A stretch of 64,000 nt of DNA from Flavobacteriaceae bacterium (GCA_003443635.1 CP031964.1:2574321-2638320), one strand, 5' to 3'; positions 48,433-61,240 are shown, numbered from the stretch's first letter. A program made the numbers and translations. The notes: a model not told the origin generated them from the letters alone.

Positions 48433-49881
48433 ATGAGTGTTAACGAAACTTACGAAAAAGAATTAGCATTTCAAGCAGATCGTAGAAGAGCTACTGTAGA
48501 GTTTATTAAAATAGTTAGTGATTTATGGTATGACAAATCCATAGAACTAGTTATTTTTAGAAACCCTTTGATCGATAAAAATGTTAGCGAGATATTAAAC
48601 CTTCACGAATATGCTGGAGAATTTGTTCAAAAACCGATTTCTATTTTTGATTCTGTTGAGATTGCACAAGCAATTAAAACTCTAGACATTCCTCCTGCTA
48701 AACTTGACATCGGTAAGTTAACTTATGAGTATCATTTAGAAGATGATAAATACAATAATGCTACTGCATTTGTTGCCGATAAATTAAAAGATGCAAGTGA
48801 CAATGAAACAATCACCCCTAAAGATGTAGTATTATATGGTTTTGGTAGAATTGGACGCTTGGTTGCTCGCGAATTAATGACAAAAACTGGGAAGGGTAGT
48901 CAATTACGTTTAAGAGCTATTGTTACTCGTGGTACAATTAACGAAACTATATTAGAAAAAAGAGCTTCGTTATTACGTAATGATTCTGTACATGGCGATT
49001 TCCCTGGAACGGTGATCGCAGATGTAGCAAATGAAGCTTTAATTATTAATGGAACTACTGTTAAAATAATTTCTGCAAATGCACCTGAAGATATCGATTA
49101 TACTATTTACGGTATTAACAATGCTTTAGTTATAGATAATACTGGGGCATTTAGAGATAAAGAAGCATTAAGTTGTCACTTAGCCTCTAATGGCGCAGAT
49201 AAAGTATTATTAACTGCACCTGGTAAAGGAGTACCAAATATTGTACATGGTGTTAACCAATTCGAAAATAATCCAGACGAGATTGATATTTTCTCTGCGG
49301 CATCTTGTACTACAAATGCTATTACTCCTATTTTAAAAGCCATAGAAGATTCGTTTGGTGTAAAGCACGGGCATTTAGAAACAATCCATGCCTATACTAA
49401 TGATCAAAATTTAGTAGACAATATGCACAAAAAATACCGTCGTGGTAGAGCAGCTGCATTAAATATGGTTATTACGGAAACTGGTGCTGGTAAAGCAGTA
49501 AGCAAAGCATTACCTGTTTTAGAAGGTAAATTAACCTCTAACGCAATTAGAGTTCCTGTTCCTAACGGATCTTTAGCAATATTAAATTTAGAAATAGAAA
49601 AAGAAACTTCAACAGATGCTGTAAATGCGATTATTAAAAAATATGCATTAGAAGGTGATTTAGTTGAACAAATAAAATATGAGTTAAGCGACGAATTAGT
49701 ATCAAGTGATATTGTTGGAAGTTCTGCTCCAGCTATTTACGACAGTAAGGCTACAATTGTTCGTGAAGATGGTAAAAATATTGTATTATATATATGGTAT
49801 GACAATGAGTATGGTTATAGTCATCAAGTAATCAGGTTAGCTAAACATATCGCTAAAGTAAGACGTTTTACATATTATTAG
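48433..49881 (+). CDS. Long-form glyceraldehyde-3-phosphate dehydrogenase
   Basis: A 482-residue GAPDH. An N-terminal extension of about 130 residues precedes the Rossmann motif VVLYGFGRIGRLVAREL (Gly136-Arg142), and the catalytic Cys292 sits in FSAASCTTNAITP with the His in HLETIHAYTND. The usual enzyme is about 335 residues, so this is the longer GapB-like type known in Bacteroidota. The extension (residues 1-130) has no known domain. It uses NAD(P) to oxidise glyceraldehyde 3-phosphate, either in glycolysis or in the opposite direction. A hairpin terminator follows. Confidence 0.93.
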   Translation: MSVNETYEKELAFQADRRRATVEFIKIVSDLWYDKSIELVIFRNPLIDKNVSEILNLHEYAGEFVQKPISIFDSVEIAQAIKTLDIPPAKLDIGKLTYEYHLEDDKYNNATAFVADKLKDASDNETITPKDVVLYGFGRIGRLVARELMTKTGKGSQLRLRAIVTRGTINETILEKRASLLRNDSVHGDFPGTVIADVANEALIINGTTVKIISANAPEDIDYTIYGINNALVIDNTGAFRDKEALSCHLASNGADKVLLTAPGKGVPNIVHGVNQFENNPDEIDIFSAASCTTNAITPILKAIEDSFGVKHGHLETIHAYTNDQNLVDNMHKKYRRGRAAALNMVITETGAGKAVSKALPVLEGKLTSNAIRVPVPNGSLAILNLEIEKETSTDAVNAIIKKYALEGDLVEQIKYELSDELVSSDIVGSSAPAIYDSKATIVREDGKNIVLYIWYDNEYGYSHQVIRLAKHIAKVRRFTYY

Positions 49882-49922
49882 TGATTTAAAACGTCCAAAA
49901 TTTTAGTTTCATCGTATAATAA

Positions 49923-49949
49923 TTAAGCCCCACATTTCGTGGGGCTTAA
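49923..49949 (+). terminator. Rho-independent terminator after the GAPDH gene
   Basis: TTAAGCCCCAC, loop ATTTC, GTGGGGCTTAA: 11-bp perfect GC-rich stem 41 bp after the stop codon. The downstream run is AAAAATTT rather than a clean T-run. Confidence 0.83.
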
Positions 49950-50003
49950 AAATTTAATATTTATATTGCTAACGTTTTTAATCAACTCTAAATCAACTAT
50001 CAA

Positions 50004-50621
50004 ATGAAACATTTCTTTACTCTTGTTTGCCTTCTTATATTTAGTATTTCTATCGGTGCTCAAGATAATACTGAAAAACAACCTACAACATCAATTAATG
50101 AAGGCACTATAGCAGATCAATTTGAATTTGTTATAAAAAAATCCAGTAATTGGAGGGATGAAAAAGGGCAATCTTATGAGGTTATTAAAAGAAATTTAAT
50201 GATAACTCTTAAAGAACATACTTTAGACTCTATAAAAGCATTTCAAAAAAGATTAGATGACACAAACAAAATTGTTAATACACAACAGAACGAAATAAAC
50301 GATTTAAAATCTAATCTAACGACTACTCAATCTACATTAGATGCTACAAATATCGAAAAAGATAGCATGTCTTTGTTAGGTTTGCAATTAAGCAAAACAT
50401 CTTATAATGTATTAATGTGGTCTATTATTGCTGCTTTGTTAGCTTTTTTGTTAATGTTTATTTTTAGGTTTAAAAATAGCAACGTCATTACAAAAGCAGC
50501 TAAAAAAGCATTAGCAGAAACTGAAGAAGAATTTGAAGAGCACCGACGAAATGCTCTCGAACGTGAACAAAAAGTGCGTCGCCAATTACAAGATGAAATT
50601 AATAAACAAAAAGGCATTTAA
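50004..50621 (+). CDS. Exported coiled-coil membrane protein, unknown function
   Basis: A 205-residue protein with a signal peptide (MKHFFTLVCLLIFSISIGAQ), a predicted coiled coil (IKAFQKRLDDTNKIVNTQQNEIND, about 75-120), one TM helix (VLMWSIIAALLAFLLMFIF, about 135-154) and a charged cytoplasmic tail rich in Glu and Arg with a second coiled coil (LAETEEEFEEHRRNALEREQ). The topology is type I-like with a long helical tail. I recall homologues near trmD in flavobacteria that are labelled tRNA (guanine-N1)-methyltransferase by proximity, but nothing in the sequence supports a methyltransferase. Function unknown. Confidence 0.8.
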   Translation: MKHFFTLVCLLIFSISIGAQDNTEKQPTTSINEGTIADQFEFVIKKSSNWRDEKGQSYEVIKRNLMITLKEHTLDSIKAFQKRLDDTNKIVNTQQNEINDLKSNLTTTQSTLDATNIEKDSMSLLGLQLSKTSYNVLMWSIIAALLAFLLMFIFRFKNSNVITKAAKKALAETEEEFEEHRRNALEREQKVRRQLQDEINKQKGI

Positions 50622-50642
50622 AACCCCTTCTATTTTATATTT

Positions 50643-50674
50643 AAAAAATCCGTAATTTTCGTTACGGATTTTTT
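50643..50674 (+). terminator. Rho-independent terminator after the coiled-coil gene
   Basis: AAAAAATCCGTAA, loop TTTTCG, TTACGGATTTTTT: a 13-bp stem ending in a T-run, 22 bp after the stop codon. Confidence 0.9.
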
Positions 50675-50694
50675 TATACCTTAAAATTTATCAA

Positions 50695-51135
50695 ATGAAA
50701 ATTTTAAAAGCACAACTAGAACATTTAAATGATATTGCTCCACTATTTGACGGTTATAGAGTTTTCTACAGGCAACTTTCTAATTTAGAAACCGCGAAAG
50801 CCTTTATAAAAGAGCGCATAGAAAAACAAGAGTCCATTATTTACATCGCATATATAGATAATACTGCGGTAGGCTTTACACAATTATACCCTCTATTTTC
50901 ATCAGTGTCTATGAAACGGATGGAACTACTAAACGATTTATATATCCATCCTGATTATAGAAATAGAGGTATTGGTAAAGCTCTTATTGGTAAAGCAAAA
51001 TTATTTTGCAAAAATAATAACAGTAAAGGTTTAGCAATACAAACTGAAATAACTAACAGAGCTCAGCATTTATATGAACGTTTAGGTTTTATAAAAGACC
51101 CTGATTTGCATTTTTTTTGGACTAATAATGAATAA
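50695..51135 (+). CDS. GNAT family N-acetyltransferase
   Basis: A 146-residue acetyltransferase. The CoA-binding motif LYIHPDYRNRGIGKALIGKA is near residue 82, and the C-terminal YERLGFIKDPDLHFFW is a typical ending with the histidine and aromatic residues. Substrate unknown. It is separated from the preceding gene by a terminator and from trmD by a new promoter. Confidence 0.88.
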   Translation: MKILKAQLEHLNDIAPLFDGYRVFYRQLSNLETAKAFIKERIEKQESIIYIAYIDNTAVGFTQLYPLFSSVSMKRMELLNDLYIHPDYRNRGIGKALIGKAKLFCKNNNSKGLAIQTEITNRAQHLYERLGFIKDPDLHFFWTNNE

Positions 51136-51210
51136 AATGCTACTAAAAAAGATTTGGTTTATCTAACAAAACCACGATAGATCAATAATCAAAACCTCAA
51201 ACAATTCAAT

Positions 51211-51218
51211 TATCTTTG
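51211..51218 (+). promoter_or_regulatory. Bacteroidota -7 box of trmD
   Basis: TATCTTTG fits TAnnTTTG and lies 19 nt before the ATG at 51238. Confidence 0.58.
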
Positions 51219-51237
51219 CATTTATAAAGAATGATTA

Positions 51238-51915
51238 ATGCGAATTGATATTATCACCGTTTTACCAGAATTATTAAAAAGCCCATTTGAAGCTTCTATT
51301 TTAAAACGTGCTATTGAAGCTAATCTAGTAGAAGTACACTTACATAATCTTAGAGACTATACCGCTAACAATTATAAATCTATAGACGACACACAATTTG
51401 GAGGTGGTGCAGGAATGGTAATGACTATCGAACCTATCGATAAATGTATTTCTAAACTTAAATCTCAAAGAGATTATGATGACATAATCTATATGACTCC
51501 AGACGGAGAAACATTAAATCAAGGAATTTCTAATACACTTTCTTTAAAAGAAAACATCATTATTCTTTGTGGTCATTATAAAGGAGTCGACCAACGTGTA
51601 CGAGACCATTTTGTAACTCGAGAGATATCTATTGGTGATTATGTACTCTCTGGAGGCGAATTAGGAGCTGCAGTATTATGTGATTCTATTATAAGATTAA
51701 TACCTGGGGTTTTGGGTAATGAAACTTCTGCCCTAACAGATTCGTTTCAAGATGGATTATTAGCTCCGCCTATTTATACAAAACCAAGAGAGTATAAAGG
51801 GCTAAAAGTTCCAGAAGTGTTATTTAGTGGTAACTTTCCTGAAATCGAAAAATGGCGTGAAGAACAAGCTTACAAAAGAACAAAAGAGCGGCGTCCAGAT
51901 TTATTAAATGATTAA
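51238..51915 (+). CDS. trmD: tRNA (guanine37-N1)-methyltransferase TrmD
   Basis: A 225-residue SPOUT enzyme that methylates G37 of tRNAs to prevent frameshifting. Seen are [14 protein letters not shown] near residue 58, the SAM-binding trefoil knot ([17 protein letters not shown] near residue 110; [17 protein letters not shown] near residue 129) and [18 protein letters not shown] near residue 157. Length is normal. rplS follows on the same strand after its own promoter, the common trmD-rplS order. Confidence 0.97.
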   Translation: MRIDIITVLPELLKSPFEASILKRAIEANLVEVHLHNLRDYTANNYKSIDDTQFGGGAGMVMTIEPIDKCISKLKSQRDYDDIIYMTPDGETLNQGISNTLSLKENIIILCGHYKGVDQRVRDHFVTREISIGDYVLSGGELGAAVLCDSIIRLIPGVLGNETSALTDSFQDGLLAPPIYTKPREYKGLKVPEVLFSGNFPEIEKWREEQAYKRTKERRPDLLND

Positions 51916-52003
51916 TTTCAACACTATTACATTATAAAATATTTAATTGAGAGCTTTATTTTTTATAAAGAGTTTCAATTAGCTATAAAAAATAAATTTA
52001 TAA

Positions 52004-52033
52004 TTGTACATTCTTAATTATTAACTATATTTG
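52004..52033 (+). promoter_or_regulatory. rplS promoter, complete Bacteroidota type
   Basis: TTG at 52004-52006, 19 bp spacer, TATATTTG at 52026-52033: the best full match to the Bacteroidota promoter on this strand in the window. It leaves a leader of about 70 nt before rplS. Confidence 0.75.
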
Positions 52034-52036
52034 CAC

Positions 52037-52105
52037 GCAATTTTGGATTAACCTCTGGCGAGAATCGTGAATGTTATTTCAAACTAACTATAAAATAGAT
52101 TTAAA
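52037..52105 (+). promoter_or_regulatory. rplS 5' leader, possible ribosomal-protein leader
   Basis: About 70 nt of leader RNA. The segment near 52045-52075 (AACCTCTGGCGAG, then AATCGTGAATGTT) can form a small stem (AAC/GTT and CTC/GAG) and is richer in G+C than its surroundings. I recall structured leaders upstream of flavobacterial L19 genes, so this could bind L19 for feedback; the match has not been checked. Confidence 0.4.
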
Positions 52106-52456
52106 ATGGAATCTTTAATAAAGTTTGTACAAGACGAATTTGTAACAAGAAAAGATTTTCCTGAATTTGGAGCTGGTGATACTGTTACAGTATACTACGA
52201 AATTAGAGAAGGAAACAAAACGCGTACACAGTTCTTTAGAGGTGTAGTATTACAACGTAGAGGGACTGGAAGTTCTGAGACTTTTACAATTAGAAAAATG
52301 TCTGGAACGATTGGTGTAGAACGTATTTTTCCTATTAACTTACCTGCACTTCAAAAAATTGAAGTGAATAAAAGAGGTAAAGTCCGTAGAGCTAGAATCT
52401 TTTACTTTAGAGGTCTTACTGGTAAAAAAGCAAGAATTAAAGAAAAAAGACACTAG
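52106..52456 (+). CDS. rplS: 50S ribosomal protein L19
   Basis: A 116-residue ribosomal protein at the interface of the subunits. FGAGDTVTVYYEIREGNKTRTQ, FRGVVLQRRGTGS and FTIRKMSGTIGVERIFP are conserved, and the basic C-terminus (KRGKVRRARIFYFRGLTGKKARI) is typical. A leader of about 70 nt precedes it and a long hairpin terminator follows 33 bp after the stop. Confidence 0.98.
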   Translation: MESLIKFVQDEFVTRKDFPEFGAGDTVTVYYEIREGNKTRTQFFRGVVLQRRGTGSSETFTIRKMSGTIGVERIFPINLPALQKIEVNKRGKVRRARIFYFRGLTGKKARIKEKRH

Positions 52457-52489
52457 TAGTACTAGAGTACTTTTAGGAGTTAAAATAAT

Positions 52490-52530
52490 AAAAAGCCTTT
52501 ATTTCAAAAATATTGAAATAAAGGCTTTTT
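52490..52530 (+). terminator. Rho-independent terminator after rplS
   Basis: AAAAAGCCTTTATTTCAA, loop AAATA, TTGAAATAAAGGCTTTTT: an 18-bp perfect stem (52490-52507 and 52513-52530), the strongest hairpin in the window. Confidence 0.93.
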
Positions 52531-52535
52531 CATGC

Positions 52536-52555
52536 TTATTAACAATTGTTAATAA
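52536..52555. repeat. Perfect 20-bp palindrome
   Basis: Half-site TTATTAACAA followed by its exact reverse complement. It starts 6 bp after the rplS terminator and has no neighbouring T-run, so it is not the terminator itself. It may be a binding site. Confidence 0.75.
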
Positions 52556-52939
52556 AATTGGTTTATAACAGGTTGATATCTAATTGTTTAAAAAATTTGG
52601 ATTTTTAAAATGTTATACTAAATTAGCAAAAGAGTTAAGGAAAAAATTATGAAAATTAATTTTAAGTTATTTCGATAACTTGTCTTAACTTAAATAAAGA
52701 AACGTTCTTTATATAATTGTTTTTTGAAGTTTTTAGATAGCATATGTATGTATGAATAATCGAAAAAACTATGATATTTTAATAATCACTTCACACCTTT
52801 GGTAGGGAATGGTTAATGAGATTGAAAGCTTCTAAGTTAGTTTAATCGAAAGAAAAAATTAATAACGAAACAACGCTTTTGAGAAAATAAGTCGTGAAAA
52901 CGAAGTGTTTTTGATTTGGGGTCAAGAAAAACAATTAAC

Positions 52940-52993
52940 GAAACATTTTAGTAACAGGTCAATACATTTTGGCGTTACATTATAAAATGTTTC
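52940..52993. repeat. Long imperfect inverted repeat (hairpin)
   Basis: GAAACATTTTA-GTAAC (52940-52955) pairs with GTTAC (52974-52978) and TAAAATGTTTC (52983-52993); the 4-nt ATTA between the 3' arms is a bulge. The loop is 18 nt. It may be part of a structured RNA. Confidence 0.6.
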
Positions 52994-53098
52994 ATTTGAA
53001 ATAGTAATACTTGAATTGAAACCAGTTTGTATTAAGTGTAAGCTTATTAAACTAAGTGCTAACTAAACGTTAGATAGATCACGTAACTATTTCAAAAG

Positions 53099-53140
53099 AA
53101 AGCCATGTCAAAATAGTTAAATCTATACTGATATGGCTTT
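53099..53140. terminator. Terminator-like hairpin before the pentapeptide-repeat gene
   Basis: AAAGCCATGTCA (53099-53110) pairs with TGATATGGCTTT (53129-53140) with one G-U pair and an 18-nt loop that has its own 4-bp stem. T-rich sequence follows on both strands, so it may work in either direction. Confidence 0.65.
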
Positions 53141-53191
53141 TGTTATTATATCCTTTTTGTATATTCAACTATATACTAATTAGTTCTAGTA

Positions 53192-53764
53192 ATGAATCTT
53201 CCATTTATATCTGATAAAACATTTAAAAGTATTAACCATAATATTAATCTACTAGCTAAAGGCGAATATGATAATTGTAAATTTTATGATTGTAATTTTG
53301 AAAACTCAGATATTTCTAATATTGTATTTTTAGAATGCACATTTATTGATTGTAACTTTAGCAATGTAAATATAAAACATACTACTTTTAAAGATGTTGA
53401 ATTTATTAATTGCAAACTTCTTGGGTTACAATTTCAGAATTGTAATGATTTTCTTTTATCATTCAGTTTTAAGGAGTGTTCTTTAAATCTATCATCGTTT
53501 TATAATGTAAAAATAAAAGGAACTTTGTTTGTAAATTGTAAATTACAAAACGTAGATTTTACAAACACAGATGCTTCTTTAGTACAATTTAAAAATTGCG
53601 ATCTAAGTAATGCTATTTTTGAAAACACTAATCTTGAAAAAGCAAATTTTAAAACAGCCTATAACTTTTCTATCAAGCCAAAATTAAACCATTTAAAACA
53701 AGCTAAGTTTTCTAAAGAAAATATCATTGGACTTTTAGATACTTATAACATTATTGTAGAATAA
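53192..53764 (+). CDS. Pentapeptide-repeat protein
   Basis: A 190-residue protein with many A(D/N)LXX-like pentapeptides (CKFYDCNFENSDISN; FIDCNFSNVNIKHTTFKDV; VNCKLQNVDFTNTDASLVQF; LSNAIFENTNLEKANF), expected to fold as a right-handed quadrilateral beta helix. This resembles Qnr/McbG gyrase-protection proteins, but many family members have other roles. There is no signal peptide. No clear -7 box was found upstream; ATACTAATTAGT at 53173-53184 resembles part of the TetR operator. Function unknown. Confidence 0.82.
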   Translation: MNLPFISDKTFKSINHNINLLAKGEYDNCKFYDCNFENSDISNIVFLECTFIDCNFSNVNIKHTTFKDVEFINCKLLGLQFQNCNDFLLSFSFKECSLNLSSFYNVKIKGTLFVNCKLQNVDFTNTDASLVQFKNCDLSNAIFENTNLEKANFKTAYNFSIKPKLNHLKQAKFSKENIIGLLDTYNIIVE

Positions 53765-53894
53765 CTTGTAATTAATCTTGTAAATTAAAGACTCAATAAT
53801 TGCTAATTACATAAAATTAAACATTGATTATTAAGAGGATCATAAAACTAAGCCTATACATAAGTTTCACACTAAATAAGCGTAGCGAATTATG

Positions 53895-53902
53895 TATATT
53901 TG
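53895..53902 (+). promoter_or_regulatory. Bacteroidota -7 box of icd
   Basis: TATATTTG fits TAnnTTTG, 48 nt before the ATG at 53951. Confidence 0.6.
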
Positions 53903-53941
53903 CTCTTCTTAAAATGAAATAGTTCTCATTTAAACTACTAA

Positions 53942-56182
<2,241 letters not shown>

Positions 56183-56205
56183 ATAATTCATTATAAAATA
56201 AATAT

Positions 56206-56228
56206 AAAAGCTCCTTCTTGGGGCTTTT
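56206..56228 (+). terminator. Rho-independent terminator after icd
   Basis: AAAAGCTCC, loop TTCTT, GGGGCTTTT: a 9-bp stem with one T-G pair and a T-run. Confidence 0.82.
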
Positions 56229-56269
56229 TTTATATTAATCATCTTCAATTAATTTGAAAATTAAAATTG

Positions 56270-56277
56270 TATTTTTG
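56270..56277 (+). promoter_or_regulatory. Bacteroidota -7 box of murQ
   Basis: TATTTTTG fits TAnnTTTG and ends 5 nt before the ATG at 56283, so the mRNA may be leaderless. Confidence 0.62.
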
Positions 56278-56282
56278 AAAGT

Positions 56283-57104
56283 ATGGATTTTATTAAAACA
56301 ACAGAGCAAGATTCTAATTATAATAACCTAGAAAGCATGCCGCTTCTTGAATTATTAACCAATATAAATAATGAAGATAAATCAGTACCGTTAGCAGTAG
56401 AGAAAGTATTACCACAAATAGAAAAGCTAATTGCTCAAATTGTTATTAAGTTAAAGTCTGGAGGACGTTTATTTTATATTGGAGCGGGTACTAGTGGGCG
56501 TTTAGGTATTTTAGATGCTTCTGAATGCCCTCCTACTTTTGGTGTCCCGCACGAACTAGTAATTGGTTTAATTGCTGGTGGGGATACTGCTATAAGAAAA
56601 GCTGTTGAATTCGCTGAAGATTCAAAAACTCTTGGTTGGGAAGATTTACAAAAATTTAATATTACAGATAAGGACATTGTCATTGGTATAGCCGCATCAG
56701 GAACAACACCTTATGTGATTTCTGCCTTAGAGCAATGCAATCATCATAATATTGCTACAGGTTGTATAACTTGTAATTATAATAGCCCATTATCACAAGT
56801 TTCACAATTTCCTATTGAAGTAATTGTAGGTCCTGAATTTGTTACAGGAAGTTCAAGAATGAAAGCTGGTACTGCTCAAAAACTAGTATTGAATATGCTA
56901 ACAACCGCAAGTATGATTCAATTAGGCAAAGTAAAAGGAAATAAAATGGTGGACATGCAATTAAGCAATCATAAGCTCTTAAATCGTGGTGTTAAAATGC
57001 TTATAAATGAGCTTGGTATTTCTGAAAAAGAAGCAATTAAACTATTAGAAAAGCATCAAAATGTACGTCAATCTATAATTCAATATAAAAATGAACACAG
57101 ATAG
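56283..57104 (+). CDS. murQ: N-acetylmuramic acid 6-phosphate etherase
   Basis: A 273-residue SIS-domain enzyme that removes D-lactate from MurNAc 6-phosphate, giving GlcNAc 6-phosphate for peptidoglycan recycling. YIGAGTSGRLGILDASECPPTFGVP (residues about 64-90) is the sugar-phosphate site with the catalytic Glu in D-A-S-E-C; GSSRMKAGTAQKLVLNML near residue 195 is the second SIS signature. Its last 14 bp overlap the DUF6095 gene in another frame. Confidence 0.95.
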   Translation: MDFIKTTEQDSNYNNLESMPLLELLTNINNEDKSVPLAVEKVLPQIEKLIAQIVIKLKSGGRLFYIGAGTSGRLGILDASECPPTFGVPHELVIGLIAGGDTAIRKAVEFAEDSKTLGWEDLQKFNITDKDIVIGIAASGTTPYVISALEQCNHHNIATGCITCNYNSPLSQVSQFPIEVIVGPEFVTGSSRMKAGTAQKLVLNMLTTASMIQLGKVKGNKMVDMQLSNHKLLNRGVKMLINELGISEKEAIKLLEKHQNVRQSIIQYKNEHR

Positions 57105-57315
57105 AAATATTCTAGCACAAGGCTTAAAGTTTATGGGATTAACTTTAATATTAATGTTTGTAGGCCCTACACTTCTTTATATTGGCTTTTCTAATGAAGA
57201 CAAACCACTTTACATACCTATTTTAATTGTTGGTTTTTTAATTTGTATCGGAGCTGTATATTTTGCTTTTAAAGGATTAAGAACAATAATGAACAGTATG
57301 TTTAAAAAACCTTAA
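57091..57315 (+). CDS. DUF6095 family small membrane protein
   Basis: A 74-residue protein with two hydrophobic helices (GLKFMGLTLILMFVGPTLLYIGF and YIPILIVGFLICIGAVYFAF) and a short charged tail. It fits DUF6095, a small flavobacterial family often found next to murQ. It overlaps murQ by 14 bp and is likely co-translated with it. Function unknown. It is convergent with the DinB-like gene, 2 bp away. Confidence 0.8.
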   Translation: MNTDRNILAQGLKFMGLTLILMFVGPTLLYIGFSNEDKPLYIPILIVGFLICIGAVYFAFKGLRTIMNSMFKKP

Positions 57316-57317
57316 TT

Positions 57318-57827
57318 TTAACTAGCTTTCTCTACTTTATTTATAGGAGATGTAGGATTATATCCAAACGAAGCATCTTCAATAGTAATTCCTAAATTAG
57401 TTAATATGTAACTTATTATCGCATAATGATGTGTAGCATGAACTGCCATTTGAGCAAATAATGCACTTAAGGTATATTCAATTTCAATGTTCCCCAAACC
57501 TAAATCATCTATAACTTTGACTCTTTTAGAAAGATCTAAATCATTAATACTTTTAATTTTATTTATAATACGATCTACATTTTGAGTAGCATAACTACAT
57601 TCTGTACGAATACGTTCATCTCTTGTTCTTGTAGTCAAATCTACAGTATTTTCATTTATACCATTTAATACACAGTCATAAAAATCTAATACGTGTCTTA
57701 AATGTGATCCTACACAAGAATAATAAGGTGCTATACCTCTATTAGAGAGTTGATCATCTGTTAAGCCATTTAAAAGTGATTTTGATTTTTCTAAAGTAGT
57801 TACTGAGGCGTTTAAAATATCATTCAT
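57318..57827 (-). CDS. DinB/YfiT-like protein
   Basis: A 169-residue four-helix protein of the DinB superfamily. The metal-binding histidines appear as GSHLRHVLDFYDC near residue 42 and AVHATHHYAIISY near residue 128, the pattern of the family's His triad. Members are thought to be metal-dependent thiol transferases or related enzymes; the role of this one is unknown. It lies downstream of the rRNA operon, whose terminator is at 57931-57961. Confidence 0.8.
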   Translation of the reverse strand: MNDILNASVTTLEKSKSLLNGLTDDQLSNRGIAPYYSCVGSHLRHVLDFYDCVLNGINENTVDLTTRTRDERIRTECSYATQNVDRIINKIKSINDLDLSKRVKVIDDLGLGNIEIEYTLSALFAQMAVHATHHYAIISYILTNLGITIEDASFGYNPTSPINKVEKAS

Positions 57828-57930
57828 GAGGCGAATATATATGAATTAATTATAAAATTGAAATTCTAGGACAATTAGTCCATATTATCTATTAAACTTT
57901 ACATCAAAACGAATAATAAATAGAAACAAA

Positions 57931-57961
57931 AAACCCTTCATTAAATAATAATGAAGGGTTT
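57931..57961 (-). terminator. rRNA operon terminator
   Basis: On the reverse strand AAACCCTTCATTA and its complement form a 13-bp perfect stem with a 5-nt loop (57931-57943 and 57949-57961), followed by a T-run, just after the 5S rRNA. Confidence 0.9.
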
Positions 57962-57966
57962 CTAAA

Positions 57967-58072
57967 AAAGGCAGCGACCTACTCTTCCACAATGTAGTAC
58001 CATCGGCGCTAATGGGCTTAACTTCTCTGTTCGGAATGGTAAGAGGTGAGCCCCATTGCTATAACCACCTTA
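57967..58072 (-). rRNA. rrf: 5S ribosomal RNA
   Basis: The reverse strand has the typical core GGTGGTTATAGCAATGGGG, ACAGAGAAGTTAAGCCC, GCGCCGATGGTACTAC and AGAGTAGGTCGCTGCC. The 5' AAGG pairs with the 3' CCTT to close helix I. About 106 nt; the ends are estimated to within a few bases. Confidence 0.95.
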
Positions 58073-58174
58073 AATCTTTATCTCATATCTATTAAATACA
58101 AGATCTAATATCTTAACATATTGAAAAAAGTATATACATAAATTCATTGTAATTGAACTTTTAAAAAAACAGGC

Positions 58175-60998
<2,824 letters not shown>

Positions 60999-61163
60999 TT
61001 TTTGCTTTTTTAATGAGTTACTCTTTATTAACTTCAGCTCGTGACTTTAGTTAATAAAGTATTACTTTTCTAAAGATTATCTCTAATCTTTAATTTTTGA
61101 TTTTTATGTATCTTTTTTCAATATGTCAATGAACTTTCAGTTATCCAATCTTGTTGGATACTT

Positions 61164-61240
61164 TGGTGGAGAATATCGGAGTCGAACCGATGACCTCCTG
61201 CGTGCAAGGCAGGCGCTCTAGCCAGCTGAGCTAATCCCCC
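61164..61240 (-). tRNA. tRNA-Ala (anticodon TGC), CCA encoded
   Basis: The reverse strand folds into a standard cloverleaf: 5' GGGGGAT, D-stem GCTC, anticodon loop CTTGCAC (TGC, alanine), T-loop TTCGACTC and acceptor ATTCTCC-A. The 3' CCA is encoded (discriminator A at 61167, CCA to 61164). It lies in the 16S-23S spacer. Confidence 0.97.

Larger units (their letters stand above)
52531..53191. other. 660-bp region without a gene, bounded by terminators
   Basis: No reading frame of gene-like composition and no tRNA, tmRNA or RNase P core was recognised. It contains a perfect 20-bp palindrome (52536-52555), a long hairpin (52940-52993) and a terminator-like hairpin (53099-53140). No exact TAnnTTTG box was found on either strand. 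It might carry a small RNA or be a relic of a lost gene; I cannot decide. Confidence 0.55.

Noticed and set aside
52531-53191. tmRNA, RNase P RNA or 6S RNA
   Set aside because: No tRNA-like end with TTCGA and CCA, no conserved P RNA core and no convincing 6S bulge could be found by eye.
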